DNA of 44,674 bases, taken from positions 1 to 44,674 of the forward strand of contig CALVYK010000010.1 in NCBI GenBank assembly GCA_944372195.1, given 5' to 3'. Position numbers and translations under genes: made by a program. Source of the DNA: an uncultured Bacilli bacterium (GTDB lineage Bacteria > Bacillota_I > Bacilli_A > RF39 > UBA660). Every line of letters begins with the position of its first letter. The stretch's first letter is position 1. The notes beneath the pieces are model-generated. The model saw nothing but the letters and a program-made list of their open reading frames with translations, searched no databases and was not told the origin of the DNA. Shown piece by piece: positions 24,039 through 31,599 of this stretch.

Positions 24039-25353
24039 AAATAGTTTTATTAGTAAATTAAAGAAAAATTTAAAAATATTAGATGAAAATGAAGTTAAAG
24101 ATATTATCGATGAATATAGTGAAATAATAGATGAAAAAATTAAAAATGGTAAAACAGAGGAAGAAGCTATTAATGATTTTGGTGATGTAAATGAATTAAG
24201 CAAAGAGATTTTAAAAGCTTATAAAATAAATCCAAAATATACTAGTGATGAGGAAGCCAAAATTGATGTTCATAATTTTATTAAAGAAGCAGCTAATAAG
24301 TTATCTAATTTTACTAAAGGTATTTTTGATGATATAAAGAAACATGATGATATTTCTTTGGAATTTGTTTTTGAAATTTTAATTAAAGCAGCTATTTTAT
24401 TAGTTATTTTCGCAATTATTGGTTTACCATTTTTAATTGTATGTAGATTAGGATATTCAATATTTGAAATTGCATTTTTCCCTTTAGATATTATTTTAAA
24501 TGTTTTGTGGGGAATGTTAATATGGATTCTATATTTTGTTGTTTGTGTTTTAATAAGTATTAGAATGTTTAAAGATAATATAAAACAAACTAAAAAAATA
24601 GCAAAAAAAAGCAAAAAAGTAAAAAGAAATGAAAAAATAAGTAATGAAGAAATAAGTAATGAAAAAATAGTAAAAGAAAATAAAGTAAAAAAAGATGAAG
24701 AGGCAAATATTTTAAAAGAAATAGCTAAAATATTCATTTTTATATTTATTGTTTTACCTTTAATATTTGTTAATTTAGGTATTGTGGTAGCAATTTGTTT
24801 TACAATTTATTATTTAATAATTGGTATCGATTTATTAGGAATATTATTTATTTTAGTTGGTTTATTAGTATTCTTTGGATATATTTCTAATCAATTATCT
24901 AATTTATTTAGCAAAAAAATTCAATTTAAACTTTATCCGTTTTTAATTTTTATAATATTATTAGGAATAGGAATCATTTTGTCTTTTAATACATTTAAAG
25001 ATGTACAATATATTAGATATGAAAATGATGACACTTTAAAATATTATTATACTATTGACCGAAAAACAAATTTATATTTAAATGGTGATTATAATATTAA
25101 TTATGATGAAAATATGGAAGATAATAAATTAATAATTGAAGTATATTATAATGCTGATTTTGTTACAGTAAACGAGCAACATTCACAAAGTAAAATAATT
25201 ATTAACGCTAATAGTAAAGGCTTTTCTAATTGGTATAATGATTGTATCAATAATTTAAAAAATCATAAAATAGTTGATTATGATGAAGCAGATGAACTAT
25301 ATTTTAAAATATCTGGCAATAGACATACTATTGACGATATTCATGTTAAATAA
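24031..25353 (+). CDS. HAAS/DUF1700-domain membrane protein
   Basis: 440 residues. The first 65 residues are a HAAS domain (FISKLKKNLKIL, EEAINDFGD), which in relatives contacts the PadR partner. Hydrophobic pairs lie near 115-185, 240-285 and 305-320, with a lysine-rich cytosolic loop at 195-235. A C-terminal extracytoplasmic beta region from about 325 (TNLYLNGDYNINY) resembles DUF4097-type repeats. Function unknown. It ends in a terminator. Confidence 0.78.
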   Translation: MNKNSFISKLKKNLKILDENEVKDIIDEYSEIIDEKIKNGKTEEEAINDFGDVNELSKEILKAYKINPKYTSDEEAKIDVHNFIKEAANKLSNFTKGIFDDIKKHDDISLEFVFEILIKAAILLVIFAIIGLPFLIVCRLGYSIFEIAFFPLDIILNVLWGMLIWILYFVVCVLISIRMFKDNIKQTKKIAKKSKKVKRNEKISNEEISNEKIVKENKVKKDEEANILKEIAKIFIFIFIVLPLIFVNLGIVVAICFTIYYLIIGIDLLGILFILVGLLVFFGYISNQLSNLFSKKIQFKLYPFLIFIILLGIGIILSFNTFKDVQYIRYENDDTLKYYYTIDRKTNLYLNGDYNINYDENMEDNKLIIEVYYNADFVTVNEQHSQSKIIINANSKGFSNWYNDCINNLKNHKIVDYDEADELYFKISGNRHTIDDIHVK

Positions 25354-25382
25354 AAAGACATATGAAATTTATGTCTTTTTTT
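25352..25382 (+). terminator. Intrinsic terminator of the PadR operon
   Basis: AAAAAGACATA (25352-25362) / TATGTCTTTTT (25370-25380), T-run to 25382. A TGATATAAT extended -10 (25396-25401) for tRNA-Thr follows 14 bases later. Confidence 0.85.
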
Positions 25383-25411
25383 ATGCTACTTATGATATAA
25401 TTAATATAGTT

Positions 25412-25487
25412 GCTGGAATAGCTTAGTTGGTAGAGCAACGCATTCGTAACGCGTAGGTCGTAGGTTCGAGTCCTATTTCCAGCACCA
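25412..25487 (+). tRNA. tRNA-Thr (anticodon CGT)
   Basis: 76 nt with encoded CCA. Acceptor GCTGGAA/TTCCAGC, D arm GCTTAGTTGGTAGAGC, anticodon loop TTCGTAA (CGT), T arm GTAGGTTCGAGTCCTAT. The anticodon stem ACGCA/CGCGT has one A-C mismatch next to the loop. Confidence 0.94.
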
Positions 25488-25506
25488 TTTATTAAGGAGT
25501 ATGATT

Positions 25507-26544
25507 ATGAAGTTAAAGTGGAATAGAATTATAGCAGTATTTTTAGTTTTTATATTATTAATTGGAGTAGGAGTTTATTTTATATTTTTTAATAAAAAAG
25601 AAGAAGTACAATTAGAAGAAGAATCGCAAGAACCTGCAGTTGAAAAAAAATTACAAATTTTAGATTTAGAATCTAATACTAGACCAATTGCAGTTATGAT
25701 AAATAATCATAAAACTGCCCAACCATATCAAACGGGATTAAATGATGCTTATTTAGTTTATGAGATAGTTGTCGAAGGTGGCATTACTAGAATGATGGCA
25801 GTATTTAAAGATCAAGATACAGCAACAATTGGTACAGTAAGAAGTTCTAGACATTATTTTCTAGACTACGCTCAAGAAAATGATGCTATATATACACATT
25901 TTGGATGGAGTCCACAAGCAGAAGAGGATATTAATAATTTAAATATCGATAATGTTAATGGTATGGTTGATAGTGGATTTTGGAGAGATCAAGAATTATT
26001 AAATAATGGAGTTCCATCTGAACATACTGCTTATAACAACATAGAAAATATTTTAGAAGTAGCAGATAAAAGAGGATATGAAACAACTTCAACAAAAGAT
26101 ACATTATTAAATTATAGTGTTGATGAAATAGATTTATCAACAATGGAAGGAGCTATAAAAGCGGATAATGTTTATATTGAATATTCAAGTTATCAAAAAA
26201 ATACCTTTAAATATGATCCTGTTAATAAAGTTTATAATAAATATAGTAATGATACATTAAGAAAAGATTATGTTACTGGAAAAGCCTTTGAAGCAAAAAA
26301 CATTATTACATATCAAGTAAATAATTATAGCATGGATAGTTATGGTAGACAAGAAATAGAAAATATTGGTAGTGGTGAGGGATATTTCATATCAAATGGT
26401 TATGCAGTTCCAATTACTTGGGAAAAGGAAAGTCCATCTAGTCAAACTGTTTATAAATTTTTAGATGGTAAAGAAATAACCGTTAATGATGGAATAACCT
26501 ATATTCAAATTCAACCAAAAGGTAAAACTTTAGAAATTGAATAA
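25507..26544 (+). CDS. DUF3048 (YerB-like) membrane-anchored protein
   Basis: 345 residues. One N-terminal membrane anchor (IIAVFLVFILLIGVGVYFIFF, no lipobox) then a linker. RPIAVMINNHKTAQPYQTGL, DAYLVYEIVVEGGITRMMAVF, TIGTVRSSRHYFLDYA and HFGWSPQAEEDI are the DUF3048 N-domain; YFISNGYAVPITWEKES and ITYIQIQP its C-domain. The family is extracytoplasmic and uncharacterised, possibly ligand binding. The ATG at 25507 is seven bases from AAGGAG; the ATG at 25501 is too close. Confidence 0.87.
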   Translation: MKLKWNRIIAVFLVFILLIGVGVYFIFFNKKEEVQLEEESQEPAVEKKLQILDLESNTRPIAVMINNHKTAQPYQTGLNDAYLVYEIVVEGGITRMMAVFKDQDTATIGTVRSSRHYFLDYAQENDAIYTHFGWSPQAEEDINNLNIDNVNGMVDSGFWRDQELLNNGVPSEHTAYNNIENILEVADKRGYETTSTKDTLLNYSVDEIDLSTMEGAIKADNVYIEYSSYQKNTFKYDPVNKVYNKYSNDTLRKDYVTGKAFEAKNIITYQVNNYSMDSYGRQEIENIGSGEGYFISNGYAVPITWEKESPSSQTVYKFLDGKEITVNDGITYIQIQPKGKTLEIE

Positions 26545-26572
26545 TTTTTAGACAAAAGTTATTCTTTTTTTT
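26539..26572 (+). terminator. Intrinsic terminator of the DUF3048 gene
   Basis: GAATAATTTTT (26539-26549) / AAAAGTTATTC (26554-26564, one T-G pair), T-run 26565-26572. TGATATAAT of the next gene (-10 26585-26590) follows. Confidence 0.75.
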
Positions 26573-26610
26573 ATCTAACTATGATATAATGTTATAGTTC
26601 GGGGTGAAAA

Positions 26611-27102
26611 ATGATACTAGATGAAGAATACTTGAATATAGTTAAATATATATTAAATGATGAAGAATTTTTAAAACTTAAAAATTATGAACATCATGGC
26701 ATATCAAGATTTGATCATTCTTTAAAAGTTTCTTATCAAGCTTATAAATATGCAAAAAAACATAATTTAGATTATAAATCAGTTGCTATTGGAGGATTAT
26801 TGCATGATTTCTTTCATTCTTCCAATGTTAGTTTAAAAGAAAAATTTGTTTCAACTTTTAATCATCCTTTAAAAGCAGAAACTAATGCTTTAGAAAAATT
26901 TAATGTTAATAAAAAAGAAGCTGATATTATAAGAAGTCATATGTTTCCTTTAAATTTAGTAGTACCTAAATATAAAGAAAGTTGGTTAGTAAGTTTATAC
27001 GATAAAAAAGTTGCATTGTTAGAATTTAGTTATAAATTAGGTTATAAATTAAGATATGCATCTAATTTAACTATATTATTATTATTTAATTTTATAAAAT
27101 AG
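26611..27102 (+). CDS. HD-domain phosphohydrolase
   Basis: 163 residues. Metal-binding residues of the HD fold are visible: SRFDHSLKVSYQAY (His), GGLLHDFFH (His-Asp), IIRSHMFPL (His) and SLYDKKVALLE (Asp). A small stand-alone HD protein, likely a nucleotide or phosphomonoester hydrolase; the substrate is not evident. GGGGTGA precedes the ATG; it has its own promoter and terminator. Confidence 0.82.
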   Translation: MILDEEYLNIVKYILNDEEFLKLKNYEHHGISRFDHSLKVSYQAYKYAKKHNLDYKSVAIGGLLHDFFHSSNVSLKEKFVSTFNHPLKAETNALEKFNVNKKEADIIRSHMFPLNLVVPKYKESWLVSLYDKKVALLEFSYKLGYKLRYASNLTILLLFNFIK

Positions 27103-27120
27103 ATAGATTTCTATCTTTTT
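27101..27120 (+). terminator. Intrinsic terminator of the HD gene
   Basis: AGATAG (27101-27106) / CTATCT (27111-27116) with T-run, just after the stop codon. Confidence 0.75.
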
Positions 27121-27160
27121 TAATTGTATTAAATAAAAAAATATATTATAATATTGTTGT

Positions 27161-27237
27161 GTCCTCGTAGCTCAGTAGGATAGAGCGATAGCCTCCTAAG
27201 CTGTAGGTCGTTGGTTCGATTCCAATCGAGGACGCCA
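27161..27237 (+). tRNA. tRNA-Arg (anticodon CCT)
   Basis: 77 nt with encoded CCA. Acceptor GTCCTCG/CGAGGAC, D arm GCTCAGTAGGATAGAGC, anticodon stem ATAGC/GCTGT around CTCCTAA (CCT), T arm TTGGTTCGATTCCAA. Reads AGG, a rare codon in this AGA-dominated genome. Confidence 0.95.
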
Positions 27238-27248
27238 TATAAAAAATT

Positions 27249-27268
27249 ACTTGCTTAAGCAAGTTTTT
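27249..27268 (+). terminator. Terminator of tRNA-Arg
   Basis: ACTTGC (27249-27254) / GCAAGT (27259-27264), loop TTAA, T-run 27264-27268. Confidence 0.85.
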
Positions 27269-27295
27269 CATTATACAATTATAAAGGTGTTAGTT

Positions 27296-28555
27296 ATGAT
27301 AAAATTAGAAAAAATCATATACAAATTTATTATGTTATATATGATATTAATTCCTTCATTTAAATTAATATCATATATTTTATATTTAAGTGGTGTAATT
27401 GAAAATTCATATGATTTTAACCATGTTTATGTTTTATGGTTTTCATTGCCAGGTTTAATAATATTATATTTAATTAATCTAATTTATAAAAAAATAACCT
27501 ATGTTGATATTATAATTTATTTTTTAATTATTCTAGCAATTATCTCAACTATTTTCGCACAAGATGTAAAAATATCAATATTTGGTGAAATAAATAGAAA
27601 TGAAGGATTACTTACACTTTTAAATTATTATTTTCTATTTTTAAATGTAAAAAATATAAATGAGAAAAAATATAAAGAAAAAATAATCAATCTATTTATA
27701 ATATTAGGTGTTTTTCAAGTTATATATTCTTTATCGCAAGTATATACTGATTTTAATTTTATTAAACATTTTTCTAAATCTCATATGGCTATGGGATTAT
27801 GTGGTAATCCAAATTTTTTAGGAAGTTATATGGTTATGTTAGTTTTAATAACTAGTACCTTGTATTTGTTAAAAAATAAAAATATATATTTAATATTATC
27901 GTGCTTATTTGTTTTATGTTTATATCTAGCAAATTCAACCGGTCCATTTATAGGATTTGTTCTTGCTTTAATATTTTTAATAATATTTAATTTTAAAAAA
28001 ATCAAATTGATAAATTTATCTAAACTTATTATTTTATTTATACTAATATTTTTTATTAATGATTATTTAGTAAATAAAAAATATACAGAAGTTAGTACTG
28101 ATTATAGAAATTACAATATCAAATATGATATTGTAGATACAACAACTAACATAAAAGAAAATAATAAAGAATATAATTATGGTAGCAGTAGATTTAAGTT
28201 ATGGAAAAATTTACTGCCAATAGCTAAAGAGTATTATTTATTTGGGGCAGGATTAGATAATTTAAGAGTAGTTTATCCTAAGGATAAAGGTTTAGTTTAC
28301 GATAAAGCACATAATGTTTATTATCAAATATTAATAACAAATGGTATATTTACTTTATCTTTATATTGTATATTATGTTTAATTATATTTATTAAAGGAT
28401 TTAAATTAAAAGATACTTTTTATATTGCTTTATATATTTCGTTTATAGGATATTGTATTCAAGCATTTGGAAACATAAGTGTAATTGATGTAGCCCCTTA
28501 TTTCTTTGTAATATTAGGTTTATTATATTCCAAAGATAATGAAATTGTGATATAA
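27296..28555 (+). CDS. O-antigen ligase/polymerase-like (Wzy/WaaL) membrane protein
   Basis: 419 residues with ten or more hydrophobic helices. The large extracytoplasmic loop near residues 265-330 contains NYGSSRFKLWKNLLPIAKEY, then FGAGLDNLRVVYP and DKAHNVYYQILITNGI, the RxxxW...H-N pattern of the Wzy_C/WaaL family. GLCGNPNFLGSYM and ANSTGPFIGFVL are also typical. It may polymerise or ligate a surface polysaccharide from its lipid carrier, but no other polysaccharide genes are adjacent. ATG at 27296 behind AAAGGTG; a TTG upstream lies in the tRNA-Arg terminator and is rejected. Confidence 0.85.
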   Translation: MIKLEKIIYKFIMLYMILIPSFKLISYILYLSGVIENSYDFNHVYVLWFSLPGLIILYLINLIYKKITYVDIIIYFLIILAIISTIFAQDVKISIFGEINRNEGLLTLLNYYFLFLNVKNINEKKYKEKIINLFIILGVFQVIYSLSQVYTDFNFIKHFSKSHMAMGLCGNPNFLGSYMVMLVLITSTLYLLKNKNIYLILSCLFVLCLYLANSTGPFIGFVLALIFLIIFNFKKIKLINLSKLIILFILIFFINDYLVNKKYTEVSTDYRNYNIKYDIVDTTTNIKENNKEYNYGSSRFKLWKNLLPIAKEYYLFGAGLDNLRVVYPKDKGLVYDKAHNVYYQILITNGIFTLSLYCILCLIIFIKGFKLKDTFYIALYISFIGYCIQAFGNISVIDVAPYFFVILGLLYSKDNEIVI

Positions 28556-28564
28556 TTTCATTAT

Positions 28565-28638
28565 GCCGATATAGTTTAGTGGTAAAACAGGTCCTTGGTA
28601 AGGATCAGCGGACAGTTCAATTCTGTCTTTCGGCACCA
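28565..28638 (+). tRNA. tRNA-Thr (anticodon GGT)
   Basis: 74 nt with encoded CCA. Acceptor GCCGATA/TTTCGGC with a T-T mismatch at pair 6-67, D arm GTTTAGTGGTAAAAC, anticodon loop TTGGTAA (GGT), T arm GACAGTTCAATTCTGTC. A TATAAT at 28551-28556 overlaps the stop of the preceding gene. Confidence 0.9.
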
Positions 28639-28649
28639 TTTAAAATGAT

Positions 28650-28700
28650 AGGTTGTAATCAACCTTTTATAAAAAATTGCAGAAATATGCAATTTTTTTT
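28650..28700 (+). terminator. Tandem terminators after tRNA-Thr(GGT)
   Basis: First hairpin AGGTTG (28650-28655) / CAACCT (28660-28665). Second hairpin AAAAAATTGCA (28671-28681) / TGCAATTTTTT (28688-28698) with T-run to 28700. Confidence 0.85.
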
Positions 28701-28759
28701 AATGATTAAAAGGAAATTATAAAGTTACGTCTAATATAACTAATAGGAGGTGATTTAAT

Positions 28760-29551
28760 ATGGATGGATATTTAAATGAACAATTTATAGTAAATTATTT
28801 AAATGGTAGAAAAATAAAAAGTTTGAATATTATGTGTTTGGAAATGATTGAGAGTTTATTTGAAAATATAAAACAAAATGACAAATTAATTGCTTGGAAG
28901 AATCCATTTAAACAAAAAACAGATATATTTATAAAAATAAATGATCAAATAAAAAGAATAAGTGTAAAATCTGGTATAAAAAATTCTATTCATGTTGAAC
29001 CAATTTCAGAGTTTATTCATTTTTTGATTGAAAATAATATCGAAAGAAAATATATAATAAGTTACTTAAAATATCATTATGCAGATGGAACAACTAATGG
29101 TAGTGGTATTAAAAGACTTTCTGTTGAAGAATATAAAAAAGAACATCAAAATGAAATAGATCTGCTAAATAAAAAATTAAATAACAAATTATTAATTAAT
29201 AAAATTATTGATAGATTTATTTTAAAAGGGAATAATGATATTCATTCGATAGATGCTATTATATATGGCTCTTGTGATGATTTTGTTTTTATAACACGAA
29301 ATGAAATAAAAGAAATTATATATAATAAAATGAATGATTATTCAACCGGTGTTCATTTTAGTACTTTATCTTGTCAGCCAATGAATAGATGCTTGAATTA
29401 CAATCCTAAATATGAGAAAAATAGATTTTGTGTTCAAATTAAATGGTATAATTTATTTGATGATATATTGGAATATAAAAATAATTTGTTAATAAAAAAA
29501 TGTCAGAACTCTAATCCTTCCGCTAAGAACGTGGCACAAAAAAACTTGTGA
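28760..29551 (+). CDS. Unassigned soluble protein between tRNA genes; possible restriction-nuclease-like fold
   Basis: 263 residues. No family recognised. Around residues 46-80 KTDIFIKINDQIKRISVKSG (Asp, then SVK about 13 residues later) and SIHVEPI resemble the Asp...(x)xK arrangement of PD-(D/E)xK nucleases, though the usual acidic residue before Lys is Ser. The C-terminal half has a helical HTH-like segment (FITRNEIKEIIYNKMN) and TLSCQPMNRCLNYNP, which could contact DNA. It stands alone, with AGGAGGTGAT before the ATG, between tRNA-Thr and the convergent tRNA-Gly, a typical site for acquired genes. Confidence 0.55.
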   Translation: MDGYLNEQFIVNYLNGRKIKSLNIMCLEMIESLFENIKQNDKLIAWKNPFKQKTDIFIKINDQIKRISVKSGIKNSIHVEPISEFIHFLIENNIERKYIISYLKYHYADGTTNGSGIKRLSVEEYKKEHQNEIDLLNKKLNNKLLINKIIDRFILKGNNDIHSIDAIIYGSCDDFVFITRNEIKEIIYNKMNDYSTGVHFSTLSCQPMNRCLNYNPKYEKNRFCVQIKWYNLFDDILEYKNNLLIKKCQNSNPSAKNVAQKNL

Positions 29552-29564
29552 ATAATCACAAGTT
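29536..29564 (-). terminator. Terminator of leftward tRNA-Gly
   Basis: AACTTGTGA (29543-29551) / TCACAAGTT (29556-29564). The T-run exists only on the minus strand (A-run at 29538-29544), so it mainly serves tRNA-Gly, though the hairpin also overlaps the end of the rightward gene. Confidence 0.8.
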
Positions 29565-29580
29565 AGTATTATATAAAATA

Positions 29581-29654
29581 TGGAGCGGGTGATGGGAATC
29601 GGACCCACGTTATTAGCTTGGAAGGCTAGAGTTCTACCATTGAACTACACCCGC
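29581..29654 (-). tRNA. tRNA-Gly (anticodon TCC)
   Basis: 74 nt on the minus strand with encoded CCA. Acceptor GCGGGTG/CACCCGC, D arm GTTCAATGGTAGAAC, anticodon loop CTTCCAA (TCC), T arm GTGGGTCCGATTCCCAT. Confidence 0.95.
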
Positions 29655-29674
29655 AAATCAAGTAGGCAATATAA

Positions 29675-29703
29675 ATTTTACATGAAAATAACGTTGTTGT
29701 CAA
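29675..29703 (-). promoter_or_regulatory. Promoter of tRNA-Gly
   Basis: On the minus strand TTGACA (29703-29698), 17-base spacer, TAAAAT (29680-29675) preceded by ATG. The rest of the gap to 29872 is AT-rich; only the RBS for spoVS stands out. Confidence 0.85.
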
Positions 29704-29872
29704 CAGATTTAATAAAAAAATTCAAAATTTAACGTAAAAAATGTAATATAAATTTATGAAATGTTTTTATACATAACTATTATATGAGTTAAATGTAAAA
29801 ATATTTCATAAAGATATAGGAATATTAAAATAAGTTGTTCATATATTTAAATTGTAGAAAGGAATAAGATAT

Positions 29873-30133
29873 ATGGAAACATTAAAAGTAGGATCAAAAT
29901 CAAATCCTAATTCAGTAGCCGGAGCACTTGCTAATGTATTTAGGGAAAAAGGAAGTTTAGAAATTCAAGCGATAGGAGCAGGAGCTTTAAATCAGGCAAT
30001 TAAAGCAATAGCAATTGCAAGAGGTTTTGTAGCACCATCAGGAAAAAATTTAGTATGCATACCAGCATTCACTGATATAATAATCGATGGCGAAGAAAGA
30101 ACAGCAATCAAATTAATTGTAGAGGCTAAATAG
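29873..30133 (+). CDS. spoVS: Stage V sporulation protein S
   Basis: 86 residues of the Alba-like SpoVS family: ETLKVGSKSNPNSVAGALAN, EIQAIGAGALNQAIKAIAIA and LVCIPAFTDIIIDGEERTAI match Bacillus SpoVS closely. It influences coat and cortex formation and septation. GAAAGGAAT precedes the ATG; a short terminator follows. Upstream AT-rich sequence gave no clear sigma-H box. Confidence 0.95.
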   Translation: METLKVGSKSNPNSVAGALANVFREKGSLEIQAIGAGALNQAIKAIAIARGFVAPSGKNLVCIPAFTDIIIDGEERTAIKLIVEAK

Positions 30134-30142
30134 CCTTTTTTT
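30123..30142 (+). terminator. Terminator of spoVS
   Basis: AGGCT (30123-30127) / AGCCT (30132-30136), loop AAAT, T-run 30136-30142; spans the stop codon. Confidence 0.75.
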
Positions 30143-30172
30143 CATATAGTCATATAATAATATGGTGATTAT

Positions 30173-31117
30173 ATGAAAGAATTAATTGGTAATACCCCTT
30201 TAATAAAAATAAAATATAAATATCAAAACAAAATAAAATATATATATGCAAAACTAGAATATTATAATTTAACGGGAAGTATAAAAGATAGAATGGCTTA
30301 TTATATAATAACTGAAGCATACAAAACTAAAATATTAAAGAAAAATCAACCTATTATCGAAGCAACAAGTGGAAACACGGGAATCTCGCTAGCAGCTATC
30401 GGAGCATATTTTAATAATCCAGTTTACATATTCATGCCAGATTGGGTAAGCAAAGAAAGAAAAAGCATTATGGAAAAATATGGCGCTAAAGTATACTTAG
30501 TATCTAGACAAGAAGGCGGATTTTTAGAATGTATTAAAAGAGCTAATCAATTGTCCCAAAAACTTAATGGTTTTAGACCAAATCAATTTGAAAATAAATT
30601 AAATGAAGAAATAAATTATACTACGACGGCTCAAGAAATTATCGATAAAAATATTATAATTAATGGATTTGTAAGCGGAGTAGGAACAGGTGGTACTTTG
30701 ATGGGAATCGGTAAAAAATTAAAAGAAATATATATAAATTCAAAGGTGATTGCAATAGAACCAGAGAACCTACCTCTTATAAGTAAAGGTATAAGTGAAG
30801 GAACACATAAAATAGAAGGAATTGGTGATGAATTTATACCAGAATTATTAGATAAAAGTATAATTGATCAAATAATTTTAATAAATGATGATGACGCAAT
30901 AAATATGGCTAATTTATTAGCAAGTAAACTAGGATTAGGTGTCGGTATATCAAGTGGCGCAAATTTTTTGGGAGCGGTACTAAGCAATTTAGATAATGTA
31001 GTAACAGTATTTCCTGATGATTTAAAAAAATATCTTAGTATTGAAAACATAAATAAAGAGCAGGAAGACAAACTTATATCAACTAAAATTGAACTAATAG
31101 ACTTCGAAATAGTTTAA
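30173..31117 (+). CDS. Cysteine synthase-like PLP enzyme (CysK/CBS family)
   Basis: 314 residues of fold-type II PLP enzymes. ELIGNTPLIKI opens the protein; LTGSIKDRMAY holds the PLP lysine (about residue 43); EATSGNTGISLA binds the substrate carboxylate; GVGTGGTLMGIG binds the PLP phosphate; LGVGISSGANFLG is the C-terminal serine loop. It most likely makes cysteine from O-acetylserine and sulfide, though a cystathionine beta-synthase role is possible. Gene order cysK-like, sufU, sufB suggests it feeds cysteine sulfur to Fe-S assembly. GGTGATTAT precedes the ATG. Confidence 0.88.
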   Translation: MKELIGNTPLIKIKYKYQNKIKYIYAKLEYYNLTGSIKDRMAYYIITEAYKTKILKKNQPIIEATSGNTGISLAAIGAYFNNPVYIFMPDWVSKERKSIMEKYGAKVYLVSRQEGGFLECIKRANQLSQKLNGFRPNQFENKLNEEINYTTTAQEIIDKNIIINGFVSGVGTGGTLMGIGKKLKEIYINSKVIAIEPENLPLISKGISEGTHKIEGIGDEFIPELLDKSIIDQIILINDDDAINMANLLASKLGLGVGISSGANFLGAVLSNLDNVVTVFPDDLKKYLSIENINKEQEDKLISTKIELIDFEIV

Positions 31118-31167
31118 ATTGCTTGATTTTTTTAAAATATAAATATATAATTAAATAGGTGGTTAAA

Positions 31168-31599
31168 ATGGATAATAATTTAAAAAGAAGCATTATTTTA
31201 GAACATTATCAAAATCCCAAAAATAAAGGATTAATTAATGATAATACATATTTGACTTCTAATACAAATAATGAAAGTTGCATCGATGAAATAAACTTAA
31301 TGGCAAAAATCGATAATGATAAAATAGTTGATATTAGGTTTGATGGTGAAGCATGCGCAATATGCACAAGCAGTACATCAATAATGATAGATACATTAAT
31401 AGATAAAACGATTGACCAAGCCAATGAAATATATAGCAACTTTGAAAATATGATTAATGAAAAAGAATTCAATAAAGACATTTTAGAGCAAGCAATAGTT
31501 TATGAAGATATATATAAACAACCTAATAGAAAAAAATGTGCATTGCTTCCATGGTGGGGAATAAAAAAAATAATTGATAAGGAAAATAAAAATGACTAA
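31168..31599 (+). CDS. sufU: SufU-type sulfur relay/scaffold protein
   Basis: 143 residues. Three conserved cysteines occur in NESCIDEI (with the adjacent Asp), GEACAICTSS and RKKCALLPW, the zinc-binding set of Gram-positive SufU. SufU accepts persulfide from the desulfurase SufS and passes it to SufB. Start at 31168 after TAGGTGG. It overlaps sufB by eight bases. sufS, sufC and sufD are not in the window. Confidence 0.9.
   Translation: MDNNLKRSIILEHYQNPKNKGLINDNTYLTSNTNNESCIDEINLMAKIDNDKIVDIRFDGEACAICTSSTSIMIDTLIDKTIDQANEIYSNFENMINEKEFNKDILEQAIVYEDIYKQPNRKKCALLPWWGIKKIIDKENKND

Noticed and set aside
28650-29654. Prophage or integrative element between the tRNA genes
   Set aside because: There is a single gene, no integrase, and no duplicated tRNA 3' end that would mark attachment sites.
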